Shown: positions 47,251 to 57,374 of the stretch, piece by piece
How positions within the stretch are numbered: the stretch's first letter is position 1
Layout of the letters: every line of letters begins with the position of its first letter
NCBI RefSeq assembly: GCF_000756305.1
Contig: NZ_JRFE01000026.1
Coordinates: 31,147 to 95,146, forward strand
Reading direction: 5' to 3'
Origin: Myxosarcina sp. GI1
GTDB taxonomy: Bacteria; Cyanobacteriota; Cyanobacteriia; Cyanobacteriales; Xenococcaceae
DNA: 64,000 nucleotides
Translations under genes and position numbers: made by a program
The notes under the pieces: generated by a model
Database searches by the model: none
Told to the model about the DNA's origin: nothing
What the model saw: the letters and a program-made list of their open reading frames with translations, nothing else

Positions 47251-48888
47251 CTACATATTGTTATTGTTGTCGTGAATTTTTGCGGCTGAATTTTCCCACC
47301 AAATTTGACGCTGGGGTACGGCAATAGAAATACCAGCCTGTCGAAAAGTATTTTGAATGCGACGACGAAACTCGCGTGCTACCTCCCATTGCCTGGAAGG
47401 ATGGGTTTTAATCCAGACGCGAACCATCGCGCCGCGATCGCCAAAATTATCTACACCTAATACTTCGGGAGTTTCCAAAATTTTGGTTTGCCAATTGCCA
47501 TCTGCGATTATTTCTTCTGCTACCGTAGCAACTAACTTTAAAGCGCGATCGATTTCAGTTTGATAGGCAATCGGAATATTAACATCGGCTCTCGACCACT
47601 GACTGGATAAATTGGCAACAGTTTTGATTTCGCTATTGGGTATGGTAATTAATCTCCCTTCGGCATCTCTAAGCTGAGTAATTCTTAAATTGAGATTTTC
47701 CACTTGACCGCCGAACTCGCCAATATTAACTATATCGCCGACGGCATACTGATCTTCCAGAATAATAAAAAAACCATTTAGAGCATCTTTAATCAAGTTT
47801 TGCGAAGCAAAGGAAAATGCCAAACCCAAAATTCCCGCACCAGCCAGTAAAGGAGTCACGTCAATACCAATAACGGTAATGGCGACAATAAATCCCAAGA
47901 TTACCCAAAAAACCGTAATAATACCGCCAACCAAGCGAGCAATTGTCGCAACTCGTAACTGCATACGCTGGCGACTATCTCGATTCATTACATAGTTTTC
48001 AGTAAAGCTACGGTTGATTTTGGCAATCAGTGCGTAACTCAGACGAATCAAAACATAAGTCAGAAACCCGACAACAGCAATTCTGAGAGGAATACGTATT
48101 AAAGTAACTATCCACAAGCGAGCCGAACGGGTGTAGGGAAATAATTCTAAAATTAATAACAACCCTCCCAGCCAAATAGCTATTTGCGTACACTGCAACA
48201 GACGGTATTTTATTTCTCGGATATTGAGTTTTTGTTTTTGAGTTAGATGAATTCCTACGGAAGAAAAAACGGTATTTTGCTGAGATTTTAGCCTTTTTTT
48301 AGCTTTTTGCTGACTTTTTTGTTCGTTAAAGACCGCCAAACCACTTAATAAAGCCACAACTGCAATGCCAATAGCAATCTGAAATTTTTCGATTAGATAC
48401 GATTTCTGCCTTTCTTCTTTAGCTTTGATAATTCCCTTTTGGATATCGGTGGCAATTTCTCTGGCTCGTTCCCCTAGTAATACTCCCCTGGGATCGGCAT
48501 CGCGCTCGTATAATGTAAAAATCGTTCTCGGTTGGCGATCGCCAATAGCGATCTTGATATTGGAGCGATTTTCGTCGGTTTCTGAAAATACATTCAGTTT
48601 GCTCTCATCATCAACGCTAAAATAATCTCGACTGACTTCTCTTATACGTTCCTCTATATATTGAATACGATGGGGTAAATTAGCCTGACGGTCGAAAATT
48701 TTAAACAGACAACGTCCGTCGAGGCGTACGCAACCTGAAATCAAAGCATCTTCTCGATCCTGGAGCGATCTCAAAGTCTGCCAATTAAGTTGGGGTAAAA
48801 AAGGTCGTTGCGATCGCACTGGTGTAATTAGGATGAAACTCAAGGCGATCGCCACTAAAATTACTCCCGTTAAAAAGCGAATTCTCAT
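47251..48888 (-). CDS. MscS-type mechanosensitive channel with large N-terminal domain
   Basis: 545 residues. A signal-like N-terminus (LTGVILVAIALSFILITPV) is followed by a periplasmic region of about 130 residues and then several transmembrane helices. The MscS core is clear: ITVIGIDVTPLLAGAGILGL, FASQNLIKDALNGFFIILED (pore-lining helix and cytosolic entry), VGDIVNIGEFGGQVENL and RLITIPNSEIKTVANLS. Channels of this group relieve osmotic pressure. The extra N-terminal domain places it with the larger MscS-like proteins rather than the compact E. coli MscS. Confidence 0.92.
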   Translation of the reverse strand: MRIRFLTGVILVAIALSFILITPVRSQRPFLPQLNWQTLRSLQDREDALISGCVRLDGRCLFKIFDRQANLPHRIQYIEERIREVSRDYFSVDDESKLNVFSETDENRSNIKIAIGDRQPRTIFTLYERDADPRGVLLGERAREIATDIQKGIIKAKEERQKSYLIEKFQIAIGIAVVALLSGLAVFNEQKSQQKAKKRLKSQQNTVFSSVGIHLTQKQKLNIREIKYRLLQCTQIAIWLGGLLLILELFPYTRSARLWIVTLIRIPLRIAVVGFLTYVLIRLSYALIAKINRSFTENYVMNRDSRQRMQLRVATIARLVGGIITVFWVILGFIVAITVIGIDVTPLLAGAGILGLAFSFASQNLIKDALNGFFIILEDQYAVGDIVNIGEFGGQVENLNLRITQLRDAEGRLITIPNSEIKTVANLSSQWSRADVNIPIAYQTEIDRALKLVATVAEEIIADGNWQTKILETPEVLGVDNFGDRGAMVRVWIKTHPSRQWEVAREFRRRIQNTFRQAGISIAVPQRQIWWENSAAKIHDNNNNM

Positions 48889-49053
48889 AAAAACCCATTA
48901 AAAATTTATTTAGTTTCGATATTTTGGTCGATCGGCTAAAATATCCCCAGGTTTACTGTCATAATATAAATAAAAAATAAATATCTTTAATAGAGCATTT
49001 AACTTCTCTAGAAGATACAACCTATTCCTGAAGCTATTTAAATAATTTATCTT

Positions 49054-49401
49054 ATGAGCAATACGGTCACTAACGCCTTTTTTTTTGGCAGAGCTTTAGC
49101 TGAAGTTTTGAGTGAAAAGCTAGAAGATTCATTTGCCAACGCTATGAGCGAACTTGGTAAGTTTGATGCCCAACAGCGAGAAAATCTCAGAGAGTTTATT
49201 GAAGAAGTAGAATTACGCGCCGAAAACATAGCGGCGAATTCACCTGGCACTACCGATGTCAGCAACGTTAGTAGCGATCGCCCCGTTACTAACTCCAATA
49301 GCGATCTCTATTCAGGAGACCTGCAAGCTATGCTCGATAAACTGAGAGCCGAAATTGCCAGCGTCAGAGCGGAATTAAAACAACATCGTGATGTCGCCTA
49401 A
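49054..49401 (+). CDS. DUF6825 family protein
   Basis: 115 residues. The conserved opening [20 protein letters not shown], then [20 protein letters not shown], marks a family shared by cyanobacteria and plastids. Helical and acidic, with a low-complexity middle ([20 protein letters not shown]) and a C-terminal coiled coil ([20 protein letters not shown]). No function is known. It lies upstream of the ABC1-kinase gene on the same strand but 168 bases away. Confidence 0.78.
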   Translation: MSNTVTNAFFFGRALAEVLSEKLEDSFANAMSELGKFDAQQRENLREFIEEVELRAENIAANSPGTTDVSNVSSDRPVTNSNSDLYSGDLQAMLDKLRAEIASVRAELKQHRDVA

Positions 49402-49569
49402 ATATGGCAATGCTCTTAGAAGCCACAAGTTATTTTTTTTAAATGAGATTTAACATGGAGTAAATTGCTCCACGTCGATCGATTAAAACAACAAAGCCAT
49501 CTTCGAGCATCAAACCATTCTGCCTAATTAAAACATAATATTACAGTTAATTTTCTGTTAAATAACCCT

Positions 49570-51366
49570 GTGTCTTCTGTCTCTTCCGATCGAAATTCAA
49601 TAGCTAGAGATAAGAGCCAACAGGCTCACTCTTCGACCAAAATAGAAGCTATCGATACTCAATTCTACGAAAAACAGCCCAATAAACCAATAGTCAAATC
49701 TCAAAAATCCTATCGTTGGAATAAGCGAAAATATTCTCCCCTTCGCCGCAGGATAGATATTTGGCTGTTTGTGCTGTCTTTTTTGTTTAGATTTTGGCGC
49801 AGCAATCAAAAATGGACTTATCCAGGTGGCTTTACTCCAGAAAAACTCTCAGCAAGAAGAAAAGTGCAGGCAAACTGGATTCGCGAGAGTTTTTTACAAT
49901 TAGGACCTACGTTTATCAAAGTCGGACAGCTTTTTTCAACTCGCGCCGATTTATTTCCTATTGAGTACGTAGAAGAACTTTCCAAATTACAAGACCGGGT
50001 TCCAGCTTTTGCCTACGAACAAGTTACAGAAATTGTCGAAGCAGACTTGGGCAAACCAATCGTTAAATTGTTTCTCAACTTCGATCCTACACCCCTGGCA
50101 GCAGCGAGTTTGGGACAGGTGCACAAAGCTAAATTGCACGGTGGCGAAGAAGTAGTAGTTAAGGTGCAAAGACCTGGTTTAAAACAACTTTTTACCGTAG
50201 ATCTAGCAATTTTAAAGCAGATTACACGCTATTTTCACCATCATCCCGAATGGGGTAGAGGTAGAGACTGGCTGGGAATATATGAAGAGTGCTGTCGCAT
50301 TCTTTGGGAAGAAACCGACTACTTAAATGAAGGACGCAATGCCGATACGTTTCGCCGTAACTTTCGCCATGCAGACTGGGTCAAAGTTCCGCGAGTACAT
50401 TGGAGATACACTTCACCAAAAGTTCTGACTTTGGAATATTTGCCAGGAATTAAAATTAGCCATTATGAGGCAATTGAAGCGGCAGGTTTAGACCGCAAAG
50501 TACTAGCGAGATTGGGAGCAAAAGCTTATTTACAGCAACTACTTCATAGTGGTTTTTTTCATGCCGATCCCCACCCTGGTAATATTGCAGTCAATCCCGA
50601 AGGCGCGCTGATTTTTTACGATTTTGGCATGATGGGGCAAATTAAAAACAATATTCGCGAGAAGTTGCTCGATACCTTGTTTGGTATTGCCCAGAAAGAT
50701 GGCGACTTAGTAGTTCAATCGCTAATTGAAGTTGGGGCATTAGCTCCAACTGGCGATATGACTCCCGTACGGCGATCGGTGCAATTTATGCTGGATAATT
50801 TTATGGATAAGCCATTTGAGCAGCAGTCCGTAGATGCAATTAGCGAAGATCTCTACCAAATTGCTTACGGACAACCCTTTCGCTTTCCAGCAACTTTTAC
50901 CTTTGTAATGCGAGCATTTTCGACTTTAGAAGGAGTAGGTAAAGGTTTAGATCCTGAATTTAATTTTATGGAAGTAGCTCAACCTTATGCAATGCAGCTT
51001 ATGACTAATACTAATGGTGACGGCAATACTATATTTGACGAGTTAGGCAAACAGGCGGCTCGCGTGGGCAGTACGGCTTTGGGATTACCCAGAAGAATTG
51101 ACGATACTATAGATAAGTTAGAACGAGGAGACTTAAGACTCCGCGTTCGTTCTATAGAGTCAGAACGAGTATTACGACGCTTGGGTGCAGTTCAACTATG
51201 TACTAACTATGCTTTGTTGTTTGGAGCCTTGATTGTATCGGCAACTTTACTTTTGATTGGTGAATACGAGCCACTTGCAATAATCGCTGCTATATTAGCA
51301 TTAATACCTGGTTGGGCTTGGCTAAGACTAGTCAAGCGTCTCGATCGCATCGACCGCATGTTTTAG
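49570..51366 (+). CDS. ABC1/UbiB family atypical kinase
   Basis: 598 residues starting at GTG. The ABC1 core has the family KxGQ motif (PTFIKVGQLFSTRADLFP), the Ala-rich loop in LAAASLGQVHKAKLHGG, VVVKVQRPG with the ATP-site Lys, HADPHPGNIAV and DFGMMGQ (metal-binding Asp). Two hydrophobic helices at the C-terminus (YALLFGALIVSATLLLIG and PLAIIAAILALIPGWAWL) anchor it. Family members support quinone or prenyl-lipid biosynthesis; in cyanobacteria and plastids they are linked to tocopherol and plastoquinone metabolism. Which lipid this copy serves is not known. Confidence 0.92.
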   Translation: MSSVSSDRNSIARDKSQQAHSSTKIEAIDTQFYEKQPNKPIVKSQKSYRWNKRKYSPLRRRIDIWLFVLSFLFRFWRSNQKWTYPGGFTPEKLSARRKVQANWIRESFLQLGPTFIKVGQLFSTRADLFPIEYVEELSKLQDRVPAFAYEQVTEIVEADLGKPIVKLFLNFDPTPLAAASLGQVHKAKLHGGEEVVVKVQRPGLKQLFTVDLAILKQITRYFHHHPEWGRGRDWLGIYEECCRILWEETDYLNEGRNADTFRRNFRHADWVKVPRVHWRYTSPKVLTLEYLPGIKISHYEAIEAAGLDRKVLARLGAKAYLQQLLHSGFFHADPHPGNIAVNPEGALIFYDFGMMGQIKNNIREKLLDTLFGIAQKDGDLVVQSLIEVGALAPTGDMTPVRRSVQFMLDNFMDKPFEQQSVDAISEDLYQIAYGQPFRFPATFTFVMRAFSTLEGVGKGLDPEFNFMEVAQPYAMQLMTNTNGDGNTIFDELGKQAARVGSTALGLPRRIDDTIDKLERGDLRLRVRSIESERVLRRLGAVQLCTNYALLFGALIVSATLLLIGEYEPLAIIAAILALIPGWAWLRLVKRLDRIDRMF

Positions 51367-51407
51367 AGGAGTATTAATTTTATTGTTTTGTTATTGACTA
51401 ATTGTTT

Positions 51408-52130
51408 ATGAAACGTCACTTTACAGGTCTTACTGACACGGGGATTGTACGAACGGTCAACCAAGATAACTACCATATAGACGACTTAGGACGTTTTTGT
51501 ATCGTAGCTGACGGTATGGGAGGGCATGCTGGCGGACAAGAAGCTAGCAAAATTGCTACTGAGGAAATCAAAGCTTTTCTGGCTGCTAACTGGGATTCGA
51601 CAGTGTCATCTGAAGTGCTGCTAAAAGAAGCCATCGAAAAAGCCAATCAGGAAATTTTAGCCGATCAGCAACAGCATCCCGAACGTGGAGACATGGGCAC
51701 TACAGTAGTAGTATCTATTTTTCGACAGGAAAAAGCTTGGTGCGCTCATGTAGGAGATTCTCGTCTCTATCGCTGGCGCGACTCGTGTATCGAACAAATT
51801 ACAGAAGATCACACCTGGGTTGGTTTGGCTCTTAAAGCTGGCGAAATTAATAAGGAACAGGCAAAATTTCATCCCTGGCGACACGTTTTATCTCAGTGTT
51901 TGGGACGTAAGGATTTACATCGTATTGACATTAGAGAAATAGATCTAAAATCTGGCGATCGCCTGTTAATTTGTAGCGATGGTCTTACCGAAGAAGTACC
52001 CGATGATAAAATTGAAAGCTATTTAAGTCAAAAAATAAGTTCTGAAGCAGCCGTAAAAGAGCTAATTGCTGCTGCTAAGCAAGCAGGTGGTTCTGATAAC
52101 ATTACGGCAATTTTGGTGGCTCAAGAATAA
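51408..52130 (+). CDS. PP2C-type serine/threonine protein phosphatase
   Basis: 240 residues from the ATG at 51408, with a single PP2C domain: TGIVRTVNQDNYHI, VADGMGGHAGGQEAS, TTVVVSIF, AHVGDSRLYRWRD, LICSDGLTEEVPD and GGSDNITAILV. The Asp residues bind two Mn or Mg ions. It is of the Stp/PppA type, which reverses Hanks-type kinase phosphorylation and in cyanobacteria may act on PII or cell-wall proteins. It follows the ABC1 kinase by 41 bases and may share its transcript. Confidence 0.93.
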   Translation: MKRHFTGLTDTGIVRTVNQDNYHIDDLGRFCIVADGMGGHAGGQEASKIATEEIKAFLAANWDSTVSSEVLLKEAIEKANQEILADQQQHPERGDMGTTVVVSIFRQEKAWCAHVGDSRLYRWRDSCIEQITEDHTWVGLALKAGEINKEQAKFHPWRHVLSQCLGRKDLHRIDIREIDLKSGDRLLICSDGLTEEVPDDKIESYLSQKISSEAAVKELIAAAKQAGGSDNITAILVAQE

Positions 52131-52294
52131 GTATCTCGTTCCTGTAATTTTTAAATTGTCTGTTCGAGGCAATAGGCGAGCGCGGGCTGCGGAACGCGCA
52201 CTAAGACGGCAATAAGCAATAGAAAACTAACTATAGTTATAATTCTTTTAAGTAAAGATATAGACGATATCGCCAAAATCTTGAATTCTGTTTG

Positions 52295-53509
52295 ATGATG
52301 CGATTGCCGTCTCAACCCAAAAATTATTTGTCAATGCTCTCTGAAATAAAAAACCTTGCCGAAGCTTTTGCTCCTAGATTATTAGAAATTCGCCGTCACA
52401 TTCACGCTCATCCAGAACTAAGCGGGCAAGAATATCAAACTGCTGCCTATGTTGCTGGTGTTTTATCTTCTTGTGGAATTTCAATTAGGGAAGGAGTAGG
52501 TAAGACAGGAGTAATTGGAGAATTAGCGGGAAAAGGTGCAGACCCCCGAACATTGGCAATCCGTACGGATATGGATGCCTTACCAATAGAGGAACTAACT
52601 GAGTTAGAATTTGCTTCCCGCAAACCAGGTATTATGCACGCTTGTGGTCATGATGTTCATGCCACTATAGGTTTGGGAACGGCAATGATTTTATCGCAAC
52701 TGTCAGAACCACTACCAGGCAATACCCGCTTTTTGTTTCAACCAGCAGAAGAAATTGCTAGTGGAGCGCAGTGGATGGTAAAAGATGGTGCTATGGAAGG
52801 TGTAGATGCGGTGTATGGCGTTCATGTGTATCCCTCAGTTCAGGCGCGTCATATAGGAGTTCGCTATGGTGCTTTGACATCGGCTGCTGACGATATAGAA
52901 ATTATTATTCGAGGAGAATCGGGACACGGAGCGCGTCCACATCAGGCGATCGACTCAATTTGGATTGCCGCGCAGATAATCACCTCATTACAACAGGCAA
53001 TTAGCAGAACCCAAAATCCCCTACATCCAATCGTGCTGACTTTTGGCAAAATTGAAGGAGGTACTGCACCCAATATTATTGCCGATCGCGTGAGAATGGT
53101 TGGTACGGTGCGATCGCTACATCCAGAAAGCCACGCCAGTTTACCTCAGTGGATTGAAAATATTGCTACTCACATCTGCGCTACTTACGGAGCAAAATGC
53201 GAAGTAAATTATCGTCGGGGCGTTCCTTCAGTACAAAACGATCCTACCCTGACTCAAATCCTAGAAACCGCCAGTATTGAAGCCTGGGGCAATGAATACG
53301 TAAAAATTCTTCCCGAACCGTCTTTAGGCGCAGAAGATTTTTCCGTGTATTTAGATCGCGCTCCTGGCTGTATGTTTCGTTTGGGAGTAGGACATCAAGA
53401 TCGCCCTAACTATCCCCTGCACCACCCTAAGTTTGAAATTGATGAATCGGCAATTGTTACAGGGGTAGTTACTTTAGCTTACACTGCTTGTAAGTATTGG
53501 CAACGGTAA
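52295..53509 (+). CDS. M20 family amidohydrolase
   Basis: 404 residues from ATG 52295; ATG 52298 or 52334 are also possible. The M20D pattern is complete: ARLLEIRRHIHAHPELSGQE-like opening, RTDMDALPIEELTELEF, PGIMHACGHDVHATIG, LFQPAEEIASGAQWM and PSLGAEDFSVYL with metal ligands Asp, His and Glu. The closest enzymes are hippurate hydrolase, N-acyl-amino-acid and IAA-amino-acid hydrolases. It cleaves an acyl-amino acid amide; the natural substrate is not clear. Stands alone, convergent with sdhB. Confidence 0.88.
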   Translation: MMRLPSQPKNYLSMLSEIKNLAEAFAPRLLEIRRHIHAHPELSGQEYQTAAYVAGVLSSCGISIREGVGKTGVIGELAGKGADPRTLAIRTDMDALPIEELTELEFASRKPGIMHACGHDVHATIGLGTAMILSQLSEPLPGNTRFLFQPAEEIASGAQWMVKDGAMEGVDAVYGVHVYPSVQARHIGVRYGALTSAADDIEIIIRGESGHGARPHQAIDSIWIAAQIITSLQQAISRTQNPLHPIVLTFGKIEGGTAPNIIADRVRMVGTVRSLHPESHASLPQWIENIATHICATYGAKCEVNYRRGVPSVQNDPTLTQILETASIEAWGNEYVKILPEPSLGAEDFSVYLDRAPGCMFRLGVGHQDRPNYPLHHPKFEIDESAIVTGVVTLAYTACKYWQR

Positions 53510-53529
53510 AAATTCTGTTGTCTGGATCC

Positions 53530-54267
53530 TTAAAATTGAGCGTTGATATACTCCCGACGCATAGCGGAAATCGCATCAATAGAAATACCTTTGGGACATA
53601 CCGCCTGACACTCACCATGATTAGAACAATCGCCAAAACCTTCTTCTGCCATTTGTTCGGTCATATTTAGTACCCTTTGTTGGCGTTCTGGATGTCCTTG
53701 CGGGAGCAATGCCAGGTGAGAAATTTTGGCAGCAGTAAACAAAGATGCCGAAGCATTGGGACAGGAAGCAACACAGGCACCACAACCGATACAGGCAGCA
53801 TAGTCAAAAGCGCGATCGCTATTTGGTTTGGCTACGGGAAGCGAATTAGCATCGGGTGCCGCACCAGTATTTACAGATACATAGCCTCCTGCTGCCATAA
53901 TGCGATCGAAAGCCGAGCGATCGACTACTAAGTCTTTGATTACGGGAAAAGCTTTAGCGCGCCAAGGTTCTACTATAATCGTATCCCCATCATTAAAAGA
54001 GCGCATATGTAGCTGACAGACGGCAGTAAGCTGCTGTTTGCCGTGAGCGATACCATTAACCATCAACCCACAAGAACCGCAAATTCCCTCGCGACAGTCG
54101 CTGTCAAATTCTACAGGTTCCTGGTTACTGACGATTAACTGTTCGTTTAAAACATCCAGCATCTCTAAAAAAGACATCTCTGGATAAACGTTATCGAGAG
54201 TATAAACGGCAAATTGTCCTTTATGTTTGGGTTTTGCCTGTCGCCAAATTTTTAAATTGATTTTCAT
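53530..54267 (-). CDS. sdhB: Succinate dehydrogenase/fumarate reductase iron-sulfur subunit
   Basis: 245 residues from ATG 54265-54267; a TTG at 54294 would add nine unsupported residues. The N-terminal ferredoxin-like part has DCREGICGSCGLMVNG and a further Cys in AVCQLHMR for the [2Fe-2S] cluster. The C-terminal part has CIGCGACVASCPN and CSNHGECQAVCPKGIS for the other clusters. It carries electrons from the flavoprotein to the quinone pool in the cyanobacterial respiratory chain. sdhA is not adjacent, which is usual in cyanobacteria. Confidence 0.92.
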   Translation of the reverse strand: MKINLKIWRQAKPKHKGQFAVYTLDNVYPEMSFLEMLDVLNEQLIVSNQEPVEFDSDCREGICGSCGLMVNGIAHGKQQLTAVCQLHMRSFNDGDTIIVEPWRAKAFPVIKDLVVDRSAFDRIMAAGGYVSVNTGAAPDANSLPVAKPNSDRAFDYAACIGCGACVASCPNASASLFTAAKISHLALLPQGHPERQQRVLNMTEQMAEEGFGDCSNHGECQAVCPKGISIDAISAMRREYINAQF

Positions 54268-54842
54268 AGCTGAGATGATTATGTATATTTGCAATACTTT
54301 GACCGATAATGAAAGATTGCGAAGTAATTTCTGATTTGAGCTACCGATATAGAGTGTTCGAGAAATCTATTAATTTTAACTTCTATTTATTACTCACAAG
54401 ACAAAGCTTTACTATATAAAAAAATTGGGTGCTATCTCTAGGGTAACAATCATAAGTTACAAATGCTATCGATTTAATTTAAATGATTAATAATTTCAAG
54501 GTTTTTATACATACAGATTTGAACAAACAAGCTCGTCTAATATTAAGATTTAAGAAATAGCAAAAATAAAAAAACATCATTTTTTATATCTAAGTTTATT
54601 TATTTGCTTTGTTATTTAATAGTAAAAGAAAATTATTTAATAAATTAAGGTATTGTCATCATTTTTTTATAAGCTATTTAATAAATCACTGCTTAAAATA
54701 ATTAAATTTCTTCTGCTGAATTTGAGCTTTTTACGATTGTCAGATATAATATTTTTGTTAGTAAACTGTTAGACAAAAATATGAACAAAAAGTGACAAAA
54801 AAATGAATAAAACATGAAATTAATAGAGTTATAGTTTAAACA
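54268..54842. other. Long AT-rich leader/promoter region upstream of mntP
   Basis: 575 very AT-rich bases between divergent sdhB and mntP. I looked for the yybP-ykoY manganese riboswitch, which often precedes such exporters, and did not see its conserved GGGGAGUA-type loops. An inverted repeat at 54749-54782 is the only structured element I can point to. Confidence 0.45.
54749..54782. promoter_or_regulatory. 10-bp inverted repeat upstream of mntP
   Basis: ATATTTTTGT (54749-54758) and ACAAAAATAT (54773-54782) are exact reverse complements around a 14-base spacer, ending 60 bases before the mntP start. It could be a regulator site (for example for a metal-sensing repressor) or a leader hairpin. 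Its very AT-rich composition means chance is possible. Confidence 0.4.
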
Positions 54843-55409
54843 ATGATGAATTTTACAATAGTTATTTTGGCTTTAGGATTAGCTGCTGATGCTTTTGCTG
54901 TTTCTCTCGCTAGTGGTTTTACAATTAAATATTTAAAATTAAACAAAATTCTTAAAATTGCTGTTTTCTTTGGTGTATTTCAATTTTTAATGACTTTTGG
55001 AGGATGGCTGATAGGTCTAAGCTTTCGAGAGTTTATTTCAGAGATCGATCATTGGTTGGCTTTTGGACTTTTGTTTGTTTTAGGAAGCAAGATGATTTAT
55101 GAATCGAATCAAGAAGAAGACAAAAAGTCTAAATTCAATCCCTTAGAAGTTTATACTTTGATAGCTTTATCTATTGCTACTAGCATTGATGCTTTAGCTG
55201 TAGGAATTAGCTTGTCAATATTAAAAATACAAATTATGTTAACGGCTGTAGTTGTTGGCGTTATTACTTTTAATTTATCTGCCATCGGCGTTTGTCTCGG
55301 TCACTATTTTGGCAACTTACATCAAAACAAGGTCGAATTTGCAGGAGGTGCGATATTAATTTTAATTGGTAGTAAAATTTTATTAGAACATTTAATAGGT
55401 AAGGTTTAA
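54843..55409 (+). CDS. mntP: Manganese efflux pump MntP
   Basis: 188 residues, six transmembrane helices. Two inverted half-repeats carry the acidic motifs ALGLAADAFAVSLASGF and ALSIATSIDALAVGISLS, the Asp residues that carry Mn2+. The charged loop between the halves (ESNQEEDKKSKFNPLE) is typical. It exports excess manganese; in cyanobacteria Mn homeostasis matters for photosystem II. Upstream is an unusually long AT-rich leader. Confidence 0.94.
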   Translation: MMNFTIVILALGLAADAFAVSLASGFTIKYLKLNKILKIAVFFGVFQFLMTFGGWLIGLSFREFISEIDHWLAFGLLFVLGSKMIYESNQEEDKKSKFNPLEVYTLIALSIATSIDALAVGISLSILKIQIMLTAVVVGVITFNLSAIGVCLGHYFGNLHQNKVEFAGGAILILIGSKILLEHLIGKV

Positions 55410-55613
55410 AGAAAAATATAATCCCCGTCTAATTTGAAAACTGGAGTTTTATTTTTAATACTTTATTACCTATTGCCTGTTTCCTCAAATCGATATCTTA
55501 GAATTCTTGGTTTGAAACTAGATGCGGTTTGATTAGCAATTGTCACAGCTATAAATTTAAATAATGCGTATACGATCTTGTTTTAGATGTGGGTAGTAAA
55601 CAAATTTAAATTA

Positions 55614-56291
55614 TCAAATTTTAAAACAGTTATTGTCGCGATAAAAAATTGAAGTACACCATTCGCGAGTACCTATTGGTCCTAGACCTTGAAAATCTAT
55701 ACGCCTGAAACCACGTTCGATAAGATAAGCGTAACCTTCGAGATACTGCTGCCGATCGCTATTATCCCAAACGATCGCGCCATCATCTTTTAATGCTTTT
55801 AGTGCGTTTTTAGCACAATTGATTCTATCTCTACCGTCAATAACGACGATATCAAATTTTTTGGAGTGTTTTAAAATAGTTTGAGAGTATTTGCCGCCAC
55901 GATCTAGCGGACAATATATGTAGGTTACGTTTGGCGGAATTTTCTGTTTTAAATAATTGTACCAGTCAAGATCGTGTTCGCAGGAGATAATACTAGAAAC
56001 TCGATCGCTCCACCACAAAGTTGAGTGACCGCTACCGTATTCAAATACTCTCATATCAGAACGTATTTTCCCGCTCAGGAAAGAAATCATGGAATAAGTA
56101 AACCAAGGCAAGCAACTACCGTCTCGAGCTACGGGTAATCCTTCAGTAAAACTTTTCAAATATCCAATTCTTTCTAGATAAAGCCTCAAGCTATAGAAAA
56201 GAATTAACTTCTTTCCCAGAATAGACTTTCCTAGTAATAATTTTGCGTATTTTTTTATGAAAGCTTTCGTTTCCAGTTTTTCTAAAGCCAT
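55614..56291 (-). CDS. FkbM/class I SAM-dependent methyltransferase-like protein
   Basis: 225 residues. Motif I reads MRVFEYGSGHSTLWWS (80-95), followed by FDIVVIDGRDRINCAKNALK and DGAIVWDNSDRQQYLEG. The fold is that of a Rossmann SAM methyltransferase, of a type often encoded in glycan gene clusters. The N-terminal part (residues 1-75, rich in Lys, Leu and Tyr) has no domain I can name. It lies alone between mntP and the hydrolase trio. The substrate is unknown. Confidence 0.72.
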   Translation of the reverse strand: MALEKLETKAFIKKYAKLLLGKSILGKKLILFYSLRLYLERIGYLKSFTEGLPVARDGSCLPWFTYSMISFLSGKIRSDMRVFEYGSGHSTLWWSDRVSSIISCEHDLDWYNYLKQKIPPNVTYIYCPLDRGGKYSQTILKHSKKFDIVVIDGRDRINCAKNALKALKDDGAIVWDNSDRQQYLEGYAYLIERGFRRIDFQGLGPIGTREWCTSIFYRDNNCFKI

Positions 56292-56558
56292 CGCTCGCTA
56301 AAAGAAATTTGTGTTTGCTTGCCTAAATGTATACAACCAGCTATTTTGCCTATATCAATAATCTTTGCCTACATCAATAATCCCAACCGAAATGATATAA
56401 CAAGTTAGATAGATCTAGCTTGACGATCGCAAGTTAATTTATAAAATTTAAATAGCATTTGTTTGACTTATTAACACCAGAGCGAAATGCCAGCGGTTTT
56501 TTGTGATATTCTAAATCAGCGATCGCAATATTACCACACGATCTAAATAAGAGGCTCG

Positions 56559-57362
56559 ATGCAATACATTCAGGTCGAACCAGATGTAAGAGTTTTTGTT
56601 CGAGATTGGGGGACTGGAAAACCAATTGTTTTTATTCACGGTTGGCCCTATAGTCATGAAATATTTGAGTATCAGTATTTGCCTTTGCTCAAACACGGAT
56701 ATCGCTGTATTGGCATCGACCTACGTGGTTATGGAAAATCAGACCAACCTTATGAAGACTATAACTTTGACGTTTTTGCAGACGATTTGCATCTGGTTTT
56801 TGAGGCTCTAGATTTACAAGCTATAACTTTGGTTGGCTTTTCAATGGGGGGTGCAGTAGCAGTACGCTATATGGGCAAATATTTGGGCTTGAGAGTTACC
56901 AAACTCGCACTACTCAGCGCGTCTACCCCATGTTTGACCAAAAAGCCAGACTTTCCTCAAGGGCGAGACGAGGCAGTTTATAATGATTTTCTCGATAAGC
57001 TTTATGCCGATAGACCACAAACACTTGCTGATTTTAGTAAAGGAATATTTTGCCAACCAATTAGTTCCGCTCTTGCCAGTTGGTTTACTAGTATTGCCAT
57101 GCAAGCATCGCCACATGCTACAGTCAAGACTTTGATTGCCTTACGCGATGCTGACTTACGCCCTAATCTAGCTAAAATTGAAGTACCAACAGCAATTATG
57201 CACGGCGTTTACGATAGTTCCGCACCTATAAAGATAACTGCGGAAGTAAACCACAAAGCAATTAAAGACTCGCAGCTAATTCATTTTGAAAATAGCGGTC
57301 ATGGAATATTTTTAGATGAAAGAGAAAAATTAAATGCAGAATTGATGCGTTTTGTTGGTTGA
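56559..57362 (+). CDS. Alpha/beta hydrolase
   Basis: 267 residues with a standard alpha/beta-hydrolase fold: oxyanion region VFIHGWPYSHE, IDLRGYGKSDQP, nucleophile elbow LVGFSMGGAV (S95), acid in IMHGVYDSSAPI, and final His in HFENSGHGIFLDE. The nearest types are esterase/chloroperoxidase-like and haloalkane-type hydrolases. It is followed 12 bases later by a thioesterase gene and then an exported MBL gene, all on the plus strand, suggesting a shared breakdown or detoxification task, which is inference. Confidence 0.88.
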   Translation: MQYIQVEPDVRVFVRDWGTGKPIVFIHGWPYSHEIFEYQYLPLLKHGYRCIGIDLRGYGKSDQPYEDYNFDVFADDLHLVFEALDLQAITLVGFSMGGAVAVRYMGKYLGLRVTKLALLSASTPCLTKKPDFPQGRDEAVYNDFLDKLYADRPQTLADFSKGIFCQPISSALASWFTSIAMQASPHATVKTLIALRDADLRPNLAKIEVPTAIMHGVYDSSAPIKITAEVNHKAIKDSQLIHFENSGHGIFLDEREKLNAELMRFVG

Positions 57363-57374
57363 CAATTCGAGATT

